Source: Tupaia tana (lineage: Eukaryota > Chordata > Mammalia > Scandentia > Tupaiidae). From it: 64,000 nucleotides of DNA. Below are positions 55,248 to 64,000 of the stretch, piece by piece; the first letter of the stretch is position 1, and every line of letters starts with the position of its first letter. Made by a program: the position numbers and the translations under genes. The notes under the pieces are model-generated. The model did no database searches and had not been told where the DNA came from. It worked only from the letters and a program-made list of their open reading frames with translations. The stretch covers positions 31,192,083 through 31,256,082 of the forward strand of contig JAKSZU010000009.1 in the NCBI GenBank assembly GCA_026018925.1, written 5' to 3'.

Positions 55248-56250
55248 AAAGTCCCTCTCAAAACTTGTCCCTGGTATCTCTGACTTTAGAAGACACTGGA
55301 TCTGTGAGTCAGCAGTATACCAGGTAGAAAGAGCCTGTCTATATTCCTGGTTCTTGCAAATATTAGAGGTTTTAGTTGAACCTTTTGAGTATGAGGAAGA
55401 AGCAACATACATATTGATTCATAGTAAGAATTCTGAAAAGAGTAAGAAAAGCCAGGAAAGAATCTGAATAGTACAGCCAGTCTCATTGGGAACTGGAATA
55501 TCATCTGGAACACAGTTCAGTGGTAGCAATTCAGCCCTACTTTGGTGTCCTCACCAGTAGGGATCCATTATTCCCAACTCTAGTACTCTCCTGAATAACA
55601 ATCCAGTCCTTAGTTCTGCTTTCAATTTCTCTAATACTAAATTAATTCCTTACTCTCTTCTTCTGCATTCATTCTGCTGATGGTTTTCTATACCTCTTCA
55701 CTTTATCCTTCTTTTATTTATTTATTTATTTATTTAATTTTTTTTCTTTTCTTTTTTTTTATTTCATTTTCTTCCATACATTCAATCACATTATTATTTG
55801 TCTTACAAAATGGATATTTAAACAGGTCAACATTTCTCCCTAGTACTGTTGATAAAACTATGAAATATCTTCAACAGATAATACCACACCTCTTTTCCCC
55901 ATAGTGCCTATATTTTTTGTTATAACTTTTGTTTGGTTCCCTAAAAGAAAGTTTCTGTTTGGCAATTATTTAGCATGAAGGCCTCATTTTTGTCAAATCT
56001 TCCACATCAGACAGTCTCATAGAATACTGGTCAGGCAACGATTGTGGTCAATAGAGTTTTGACTAAGATGTAAAAACAATAAAATGGAGAAAGTATATTT
56101 TCTCCAACAAATTTTGATGGAACAATCAGATATCCAAGTTCACAAAACGGTAGTATATATCCATTACTCCTAACTCTATACACAAGGGCAGTATGCTGAA
56201 TGAAGTAAGCTAGATTCAAAACAAACAATAAAAAATGCTTCAAGCTCTCC
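55248..56250. other. Mixed, mostly unrecognised
   Basis: Contains (TTTA)n at about 55711-55737 and a T-rich run to 55770 that may be the poly-A side of a - strand L1 end (CATACATTCAATCACATT follows). Nothing else is firm. Confidence 0.4.
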
Positions 56251-56671
56251 TTACCTTATATACAAAATAATAAATAACTCAAAATATGTCATGGACTTAC
56301 ATATAAAACCAAAATAAAATTTCTAGAAGAAAATATAGTAGATTTTTTTTCTACTATAGCTGAACTACCTATTGAACTTGCAAATCATATATCTGATAAA
56401 GGATTTATATCTAAAATGCAGTTTAAAATCCCTAAAACTTAATAAAGTAAGCAGTACAGCAAAAAAGGGGGTAAAAAGTATGGTAAAAACATTTGCACAA
56501 ATATATCAGTAGAAGAAATACATAAATTTCAAATGACATATTAATTGATGTTCAACGTGGAAGAAATGAAAATAAAAACCCGTAATACCTGTAAACACCT
56601 ACTGGATGACTTTTTAAAAATCCACTGGTGATGCAAAATGCAGTGCAGATATGAAGCAACTCTCCTACATT
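56250..56671 (+). mobile_element. L1 ORF2 C-terminal relic
   Basis: AATAACTCAAAATATGTCAT, TTTCTAGAAGAAAATATAGT and CTGATAAAGGATTTATATCT correspond to the stretch after the RT domain. It continues at 56900. Confidence 0.8.
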
Positions 56672-56687
56672 TCTCTTTTAATATTTA

Positions 56688-56884
56688 TTTTATATACATA
56701 CATATACATATATATATAATATATAATATTTATATTTAATCACTGTACATCTTTACACTGTACACATAGTTTTTCCCAGCATAAATACAGTGCATCCCAG
56801 TCAAGACAAAGACATTATCATATGCATTATCATCAGGAAGTAACTTCCCATTTTTATGTCAATTAAGTGTATTGTTTGTTTTTT
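56688..56884 (-). mobile_element. L1 3'-end fragment nested in the L1
   Basis: Similar to 100-225 of this window (AATCACTGTACATC, TTTTTCCCAGCATAAATACA, GACATTATCAT). Flanked by CCTACATTTCTCTTTT at about 56672 and CCTACATTTCTTTT at about 56885, a target-site duplication. Confidence 0.8.
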
Positions 56885-56899
56885 CCTACATTTCTTTTG

Positions 56900-57440
56900 A
56901 GAATACAAAAGGCTTCCAATACTTTAAAAAACTGAGTTTCTTATAAAGTTAAACATTCACTAACCTTTTGACAGAGAAATCCCATTTCTGGGTATTTATG
57001 CAAGTCAACCAAAAATGTACATCCATACAAAATCCTATAGGCTAATGTTTATAGCATCTCTATTCATAACTACTAAAATCTCTAAACAATCCAAATATCC
57101 TTCAACTGGTAAATGTACACGAATATGATAGACTACTACTAGGCACTGTAGTAGATCAATCACAAAAGCAGTATGTTGAGTGAATGAAACCAGATTCAAA
57201 AGAATATCTACTGTTTGATTTCTTTCTATGATATTCTCAAAGAAGCCAAAGCTATTGAGATCACAAGCAGATAAGTGATTGCCAGCGCTATGATGGAGAA
57301 TTGAGTAGAAATGGGAATGGGAGGACTTAAAGGTGTGATGAAACTATTTTATATAATAATTATGTTGTTGGTTTTATGACTCTATGCATTTGGCAGCATC
57401 TAAAGAGCTGTACAATTAAAAGGTAAAGTTTACCATTTAT
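56900..57440 (+). mobile_element. L1 ORF2 end and 3' UTR, continuation
   Basis: CCATTTCTGGGTATTTATGC, CCTTCAACTGGTAAATG, TGATATTCTCAAAGAAGCCA and GCAGATAAGTGATTGCCAGC follow the old L1 3' end in order. Confidence 0.8.
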
Positions 57441-58063
57441 AAAGCATTATATTAATATTTTAGGTAGTATTTTAGGTACTGCTTTTTTTGGCAAAATTTT
57501 CTAAAGCTAAAAATAAGCAAACTAAAAGTATTTCCATAACCTTTCAAATATGGAAAAGATTTAGTTGTAGTTTTGATAGATGTATGATCTGATCTGTGCC
57601 AGATTGCTACACATATATGTTCGTTTAGGAGCTCACAAGTCACTGATTTGAAGTATCTAACATTCTGTAATATGTGGTGTCTAGTGGTAGAAAGAGTTCA
57701 TTGTCATTTCAGCATTAATTCTTCATAGAATTCTTGAAGCTTAGCAAAATTCACAAATTATATTTACATTGGGAAGGAAAGCAGGCAGAAATTCAGATTC
57801 TCGATCCTTGCTTCAAGTAAAGTAGACCTACAGTAATATATCTTGTATATTATATTCTCTGTAGGATCAGGACTACTAGTGAAATGCTTTTGGAAATTAA
57901 CAGTCTGTAAGTTCCATTACATGTCTATGATTTCTATTACAAACATATAATAATAAATTAGTGTACATCTCCATTCAAATACATATTTTAGATAGAAAAC
58001 AGAAACAACAAAGCAAAATCTTTTGTAGCTTCCACCACCCAATGATAAAACAATAAGAAATAA
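57441..58063. other. Unrecognised
   Basis: AT-rich, no repeat or gene recognised. Confidence 0.4.
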
Positions 58064-58117
58064 TTTCTCTCTCTCTCAATCTTTCTCTCTCATGAGCACA
58101 TGTGCCCTATTGCAAAT
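58064..58117 (+). mobile_element. Tu-III-type SINE tail fragment
   Basis: CT-rich block then CATGAGCACATGTGCCCTAT and TGCAAA: only the last 50 bases of a plus-strand copy. Confidence 0.7.
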
Positions 58118-58154
58118 TAAATAATAACTAATAAAATTAAATACATGATTCTTT

Positions 58155-58413
58155 TTTTTTTTGGAGATGTTTTTGCTATAAGGGTGCGTGCACTCACCAG
58201 AAAGATAGAGAGAGACAGAGAGATAGAAAGCGAGAAATCACCCCCCAGGGGAGATGGCCACGCCACAATCCCTTCTCCTCCATTCACCTCTCGGGTCTTG
58301 GGCACGCACGCACACGCGCCTGGCATGAGTTTAAGCCACCAGGTCTGGGACTCGAGCTGCGGTCGACTACATGGGAGTTCAGCAACATAGCCATTACACT
58401 AACAGCTGGTCCC
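58155..58413 (-). mobile_element. Tu-III-type SINE, young
   Basis: Complete copy. Target-site duplication AATACATGATTCTTTTT (about 58140-58156, merging with the T tail, and 58414-58430). A 1-base gap in CTCGGGTCTTGG. Confidence 0.94.
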
Positions 58414-58498
58414 AATACATGATTCTTTTTTTGAAAAAAGAAATTATTGTTGGCAATCTACAAACTATGGTCTGAGGCCTTCTCAGTTTATGTGCTAC

Positions 58499-58576
58499 TA
58501 GGTTGTCAGAAAAGTCATGACTATTTTTCTGTTTTTCTATGCAAAAATGTGTCACGACTTTTCAGACCACCCCATA
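58499..58576. mobile_element. Mariner-type MITE, 72-78 bp
   Basis: Bounded by TA. Left end GGTTGTCAGAAAAGTCATGA; the reverse complement of the right end reads GGGTGGTCTGAAAAGTCGTG. Same family as 25579-25648, opposite orientation. Confidence 0.78.
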
Positions 58577-58803
58577 TATCCCTGGTAAAGAAAGGTACAT
58601 ATGCCAGTGGGCTCTTTAACCCAATCAAAGTCCACTCAGCATCTCAATAGTCTCTTCACAGAGCCTTGGCAAGTGATCAGGAGATACACACTGTTGACAG
58701 AAATGTAAGTTAAGAGAGCCATTTTACACTGATTTTCATTTCAGCAAAGGTAAGTTTACAAAGTGCATATTGGTTTAGATTACATATAAGAATCCAAATG
58801 TTT

Positions 58804-59066
58804 GAGCCAGCCCATGGTGTATGGTGGTTAAAGTGGCTACATCCCACATTTCTGACCATCCCATTGTTTCAGCCCAAGACACAGGGTCTTGAGAAACATG
58901 CCAAGAATGTGAGTATATGTGCCCAAATCCTGAAAGGAGGAAGAAATGGAGGAGAAAGTATTGCAGCATGACCCTCCCCTATGAGATTGCTTTCCCACTA
59001 TCTCCTCCCTCCATCCTCCCATCTCTCTCTGGTGAATGTATGTGCTTCCTATAAAATTTTATAAAA
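58804..59066 (+). mobile_element. Tu-III-type SINE, diverged
   Basis: Strongly altered head and body. Target-site duplication AGAATCCAAATGTTT (58789-58803) and AGAACCCAAATGTTT (59067-59081). Confidence 0.88.
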
Positions 59067-59081
59067 AGAACCCAAATGTTT

Positions 59082-59519
59082 AATATTTTCTTGACTAGAT
59101 CCAAGTTCTTGAAAGGGCAGCATAACTAGTCCATGGAATAAGAGCTGGCAAACATCTCTCTATAGAATGAGGTAACTCCACCCCCATTGTCTGGTCAATA
59201 TTCAGATAGAGTTCACATGCTACATCATCTTTCTAAAATAAAATGTAGGCTGAAAAAGAAAGGTAAGTAAAATTGTGCAGAAGAAAAGCTAATGAGTTGG
59301 ATTAAATCCTTGGTTGTAGTTGCAAACAACAGCATGTTCTGGGAGAATAATTTTCTATCTCTGGGCCTCAGAGTCCTCATCTTCAAAACAAAGAAGTATA
59401 AATAATTAATCTCCAAATTTTTTTCCACATATAATAATAATTCTATGATCTGAGGAAGGAAAGGAATGTATGTTAATTAATTTTATCTAGCTATCTCTAA
59501 ACAAATAACAGTATTTGTC
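59082..59519. other. Unrecognised, perhaps a very old MIR
   Basis: TCTGGGCCTCAGAGTCCTCA then TCTTCAAAAC near 59358 resembles antisense MIR; too little to call. Confidence 0.4.
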
Positions 59520-59533
59520 AAGAATCAAAGCCT

Positions 59534-59803
59534 CAGGAACCATTAGTTAGCGTAATGGCTATGTCGCTGGACTCTCACGTAGTCGACCACGGTTCACGTC
59601 CTGGACCTGGTGGCTTAAAACTCACGCCGGGTGCGTGTGCGTGTGTGCCCAAGATCCCGAGAGGAGAATGGAGGAGAAGGGATTGCAGCGTGACCATCCC
59701 CTCTGGGTGGGGGGTGATTTCTCGCTTTCTGTGTCTATGTCTCTCTCTGTTTGGCGAGCACACGTGCCCTATAGCGAAAACCTCTCAAAAAAAAAAAAAA
59801 AAA
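59534..59803 (+). mobile_element. Tu-III-type SINE, young
   Basis: Near-consensus copy with an A19 tail. Perfect 14-base target-site duplication AAGAATCAAAGCCT at 59520-59533 and 59804-59817. Confidence 0.96.
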
Positions 59804-59904
59804 AAGAATCAAAGCCTGATTATAAAACAGTCTTCTTCATGTGTTAAATATGCTGCCTGAGGGAAAGCACCACACTGTGGTGCCAAAAATGTTAAATTTT
59901 TATT

Positions 59905-60071
59905 TTTTAATTATTATTATTATTATTACTATTATTATTATTTAATCTGCTATAGGGTACATGTGCACATGAGAAAGAGAGAGAGAGAGAAAGCCATCAG
60001 GTCTGAGACTTAAATAGTGGTCAGTCATGTGGAAGTCCAGTACCCTAACCACCACACCATCTACTGGTCCA
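59905..60071 (-). mobile_element. Tu-III-type SINE with large internal deletion
   Basis: (TTA)n tail side, then CTGCTATAGGGTACATGTGC, then directly GCCATCAGGTCTGAGAC and the head. The body is missing. Confidence 0.82.
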
Positions 60072-60929
60072 ACAAATCAAATTCTATACCCTCATTACAA
60101 CTCAGAGCCAATATACAGAAGTATCTGAACAACAGCCCAACCTGATCTGGCCATTTTCCTCTCCAACTATGTTCAGCACTCCCCAAATCTTCTATAGGAA
60201 GTTGAAAGATATGTATAGTCATTCAGAAAGACCAATAGTAATAACCATCTTCAGGGGTTTTGCATAAAAAGATTTCAGTAGGGTCACACCCACCTGAGTA
60301 TGATATTTAAGGTTGGAAAAACCTCCAGCAATCTTAAAGATGCCAATCATTCTTTTCAATTTTTCAATAATGATATTTTAACCTACTTTAAATTTGCCTA
60401 AATTTTCTATAAATTGGAAAATGGAACAGATACATCATTCTTGCTTAAATAACACATTATTCTGCTTTATGGAGCAGCAAATTTTCCCCTTAACAAAACA
60501 AAACAGAAAGCTATATTTGAAGGAGAGGGGTGTTTCTAAATTTCAATTCTGTTGAAAACAATAAAGATGTTCAAAAATACTGTTAGATTGAGTTACAGCC
60601 AGTGATAAAGAGAACAAAAGCTATACTCTGAATTTACCAAGTCACCAGGCAATTAAATGTACAAAAGAGACAAAGAAACAATATTTATTTTAGTTAAATC
60701 ACTTTCCACACATCTCATTTATTCATGTGATGCCAAAAGCAGGGAAAACCAGTATAGTATCCATCTTTGGGAGACGGTGACAACCTATGTAGTTATCCAA
60801 TGGCATAATGGGAAAAGTGCACCACTTTTTCTATCAACCACTTTGATTTGAGGGCACTGAGAATACTGCTTGCTTTTCATAAATTCAAGATTGTCTACTG
60901 TGTAAATTTAAATAGTTTGAATGGCTAAA
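60072..60929. other. Repeat-poor stretch
   Basis: No transposon recognised over about 850 bases. A 64-codon plus frame at 60657-60851 has no known match. Confidence 0.4.
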
Positions 60930-61188
60930 GGAGAGGCCGGAATGTGGCATGGTGTTTAATGCACTGGATTCCCACATGGTTGACCACAATCTGAGTCCCA
61001 GAACCAGAAGCCTGAAACACACCAGCATGTGTGCATTCATGCCCAAAATCCCAAGAGGAGAATGAAGGAGAGGGGATTGTGATGTGGCCATACCCCCTGG
61101 GGATTGATTTCTGTCTGTCTCTCCTTGTGTATCTGGTAAGTGCATGCACTCTATAGCAGAAATCTACCTTCAAAAAAAAAAAAAAAAA
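60930..61188 (+). mobile_element. Tu-III-type SINE, older
   Basis: Head AGGCCGGAATGTGGCATGGT, body GAGGAGAATGAAGGAG, tail A16. No clear duplication found. Confidence 0.88.
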
Positions 61189-62162
61189 GAATTGCTACTA
61201 GCATACACATATGCTTTACCTCAGATGTTTGCAGTTGTAGAAAACTACTTATAAAACTTAAATCACACTTTTAATTATAAATTATGAAGCTTCTGGTTTT
61301 GTTGATTTGTTTCTTATTTGGTAAGGATCTTAGAGTTGCTGCTAATTGTTCCTGTGTGATAAATATTTATCCCCATACCCAGGAATAGCAAGGGGGAGGA
61401 TAGAGAGGGTGGAGAGTGACACTTATCCCAGAATATAGGCTAAATGTATGCCTAGCATTTATTATAATCAGGCCCTTATATTTTTAGATCTCAATTTTAA
61501 TTGGATTCTTTTGAGGTACAGGTGATTCTGTATCTCCTGTGCTCCCAAGAACATGCTATATTGAAGCTATTTATATTGGAAAGACACTAGTGTACCTACT
61601 CAGAGAGAAATTTGTCCAAACTAACTTTAATTTTTCCTGTTGCCTCCTAGAAAAGAGTACAACATGAGTTCTTCCAAAATTTGAATATATTTGACTTCAA
61701 TTAGAATGAGCAGACCACAAAGAGACAGAGCTTGGGCATGGGTCTATCTAATGAGACAAGTAGGATGCTAGATGATAGTGAGGAGATAGAATAGGTACAG
61801 ATGTAGGGTATGGGAGGAAGCCTAACTCCACAAGCAGAAATCCCTTAAAAAGTAGTTAAAAATGCAGACAGTGTCCCTGGAAAGCAATGAATAGAAGAAG
61901 AGGGAAACTAACATGATTTGATGGAGCAGGGCCAAGTAAATTTTAGTAGAAATCCATGGATAAATTATACCTACGAGTTATGGAAGGCAAGCCAGCATAC
62001 AGGGAGACATAAGAAAAATATCCTTTCAGGCTGCAGAATCCTAGCCAATGTGCTATACTTGAGATAAGACTCATGTACCACAGAATGTAAACTAGAAAGC
62101 AAGAACAAGTACATTTCTAGGACAAGGCTCAATGGTCAGCAAACATTTTTTTAAAGGGAATT
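61189..62162. other. Unrecognised, no clear repeat
   Basis: About 970 bases of fairly complex sequence. The purine-rich part at 61700-62000 could be an old LTR but nothing specific supports it. Confidence 0.4.
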
Positions 62163-62171
62163 ACAATAAAT

Positions 62172-62434
62172 CTTTTATTTTTCTTTGTTATGAGAAAGAG
62201 AGAGGGAGAGCTTGAGTATGGGGCTGGGGGAGAAAAAGAGAGAGATTTATTTTTGATAGGGTCTCACCATGTCACAATTCTCTTCCCCAGCCTCCCAGTT
62301 AGCTAGGACTACAGGTTTGTGCTGCTGCACTTGGCCTGTGTAGGTTGGCCTGAGAAATAAAGCAAACCTCCCATGCAGCTTCAGCCACTGTGCAGTGGCA
62401 CTTTTTTTGCTTGCACCACTGTGGCTGAGCCCAG
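62172..62434 (-). mobile_element. tRNA-7SL chimeric SINE, Tu type I-like
   Basis: On its own strand: tRNA-like head (complement of CTTGCACCACTGTGGCTGAG at 62409-62428), then a single 7SL/Alu-like unit (complement of AGGGTCTCACCATGTCACAA at 62258 and GCTAGGACTACAGGTTTGTG), then an AG-rich tail. Target-site duplication ACAATAAAT at 62163-62171 and 62435-62443. Same head as 46560-46846 but one 7SL monomer. Confidence 0.82.
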
Positions 62435-62606
62435 ACAATAAATATGTTAGGTTTTACAAGATGTGTGATCTCTTTCCAACTACTCAACTCTGCTTCTGTT
62501 GCACAAAAGTAGCCATAGACAATACACAAATCAAAGGATTTGTGTTAGGTTGCCAAAAATACTTCATTCACAAAAATAGGCTGACCTCTTGTCATAGAGG
62601 AATTTT

Positions 62607-62857
62607 TTTTTAAGAGAGATTTTTGCCGTAGGGCATGTGTGCTTGTTGGAGAGACAGAAAAAGACGGAAAGTGTGAAATCACCCTACAGGAGTGATGGCC
62701 ATGCCTCAATACCTTCTCCTCCATTCACCTCTTGGGATTTGGGGCAAACATGCACATGAATCGGGAATGAGTTTTAAGCCTTCGGGTCCAGGACTCAAAA
62801 CTGCAATTGACTATGTGGGAATCCTGTGATGTAACCATTATACCATCTGCTGGTCCC
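62607..62857 (-). mobile_element. Tu-III-type SINE
   Basis: Complete minus-strand copy from TTTTTTTTAAGAGAGA to ACCATCTGCTGGTCCC. Confidence 0.9.
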
Positions 62858-63321
62858 ATCCTAGATTTTTGTGGAAGTGCTTGGCAGATTATTGAACAGG
62901 AACTTAAATATAAGAGGAATAGAATCTGAAAATCAAAACTGGAGAATGATCACTATGGCTGAATCTCAGAAACAAGACCCAGTTACATTACTGTGGCATG
63001 AGATCAAGGTTGGCACAACAATAAAGGCAACATGATAATCACAGAATGTTGACCTGGAGCTACAGAAACCCTTCCTGTGGTCAGGTGAGATCCAGAGTTT
63101 GGGGTAATGTTGAGTCTACAGTTGTGCCAAGCCATAACTCACAGGAGCTGGGAAAAAGGAAGAAATACTTTGAATCAGATAAGGTCTGGTAGGAAGCATT
63201 TGAGAGAGCTGAGTTCTTCAATTTGCCTTCGTACAGATTTTGCCTCTTGACAACATAGCTACATATATGAATTAGTACCTTAGGAAAGCATAGTATAACC
63301 ACTGGGAATGATAAAAGGATT
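62858..63321. other. Unrecognised
   Basis: No repeat or gene recognised. Confidence 0.4.
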
Positions 63322-63336
63322 AAAATCCTATTAATG

Positions 63337-63605
63337 TCGGGACCAGCAGTTAGCATAATGGCCATGTCTCTGGACTCCCATGTAGTCGACTGTGGTTCGA
63401 GTTCCAGACCCAGTGGCTTAAAACTCATGCCAGCACGTGCGCGTGTGTGTGTCCAAGATCCTGAGAGGAGAATGGAGGAGAAGGGATAGCGGTGTGGCCA
63501 TCCCCCCGGGGAGGTGATTTCTCACTTTCTGTCTCTCTGTCTCTCTCTGCCTTTCTGGCAAGTGCATGCACCGTATAGCAAAAACCTCTAAAAAAATAAT
63601 AAAAT
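63337..63605 (+). mobile_element. Tu-III-type SINE, young
   Basis: Target-site duplication AAAATCCTATTAATG (63322-63336) and AAAATCCTATGAATG (63606-63620). A few bases are missing at GCCAGCACGTG. Confidence 0.95.
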
Positions 63606-63639
63606 AAAATCCTATGAATGTTGATTCCTAATTCTGTGA

Positions 63640-63790
63640 TTTATAATTTATATCATGTGCTGCACTGTAAAATTAGGATAATACCAATCCCTGACCAACC
63701 TTTCTCATGGTGTTGTTATGAGGAGTCAATGAAATTATAGATGTGAACATTCTTCATGAACTATGAAGTTCTCTACATAGACTGGTTATG
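63640..63790 (-). mobile_element. MIR relic
   Basis: CTGTAAAATTAGGATAATAC, CATGGTGTTGTTATGAGGAG and TCAATGAAATTATAGATGTG are antisense MIR blocks in order. Confidence 0.7.
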
Positions 63791-64000
63791 ATGACCAAAT
63801 TTGTGATAAGCAATGCCTGGCTTACTAATTAATTGTCCTCAATGTCTACATCCTTGTTAAAATACAAATTTCTTGAAAATTTAAGTTGCTTTGCATTAGA
63901 CAATAAGGAAATGGTTTAATAAAGAGTAGACTATCCCTCTTAACTAACCTAACTACTTGGCAAATAACAGAAATGAGAGTAGATGGGTCCTGCCCAATAT
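63791..64000. other. Unrecognised end of window
   Basis: No feature recognised. Confidence 0.4.

Noticed and set aside
14664..63588. Many similar short proteins (RMEEKGL, HPPWG, SLSLCLS, LLLHSPLGILG patterns)
   Set aside because: They are the same SINE translated in different frames at dozens of places.
1..64000. Bacterial features, CRISPR arrays, operons, phage or plasmid functions
   Set aside because: Every line of evidence (SINEs, L1, L2, MIR, U6, microsatellites) is mammalian; no spaced direct-repeat array was found.

Overview
This is a 64-kb piece of placental-mammal nuclear DNA from a gene desert or a large intron. I found no protein-coding gene I can name. The open frames lie mostly inside retroposons, and nearly all recognisable features are transposable elements. 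The most informative signal is a very abundant tRNA-type SINE (about 48 copies, roughly a sixth of the window). Two further SINEs join a tRNA-like head to 7SL (Alu-like) sequence: 46560-46846 on + (7SL dimer) and 62172-62434 on - (7SL monomer). That pairing, with no Alu dimer, B1/B2, CAN, VES or Bov-type SINE seen, fits the tree shrew (Tupaia), whose published SINEs are Tu types I/II (tRNA-7SL chimeras) and Tu type III (tRNA-derived). I use 'Tu-III-type' on that basis. The family names come from memory of published descriptions and were not checked against a database.

Layout. 0-2 kb: a 5'-truncated L1 on -, flanked by a target-site duplication (TSD). 2-9 kb: MIR, L2, hAT and mostly unrecognised AT-rich sequence, with one 100-codon orphan open frame at 7.3-7.6 kb. 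9-13.7 kb: a U6 snRNA pseudogene joined directly to an L1 body, a HAL1-like insert, then an older L1 with 5' leader, ORF1 and ORF2 remains, all on +. 14.6-27.8 kb: very dense SINEs, with same-site double insertions, nested copies and a long pyrimidine microsatellite that grew from a SINE tail. 28-37.6 kb: SINE-poor, with L2 relics and two long repeat-poor islands. 40.3-41.5 kb: a three-level nest, with a solo LTR inside a Tu-III-type SINE inside an L2 relic. 42.4-43.3 kb: Tigger transposon relic. 43.9-50.2 kb: a - strand L1 with its order preserved from the RT domain to the 5' end, including a GC-rich repetitive 5' leader, split by five later SINEs. 50.7-52 kb: another L1 5' leader. 52-64 kb: L1 3' fragments, a mariner-type MITE and more SINEs.

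Nothing here acts together as a gene system. The value of the window is its readable insertion chronology: L2/MIR/hAT/Tigger are oldest, then L1M/HAL1, then the older SINEs, then the chimeric SINEs and older Tu-III types, then young Tu-III-type SINEs, then the LTR. Ages are inferred from nesting and from how close copies look to one another, not from measured divergence.
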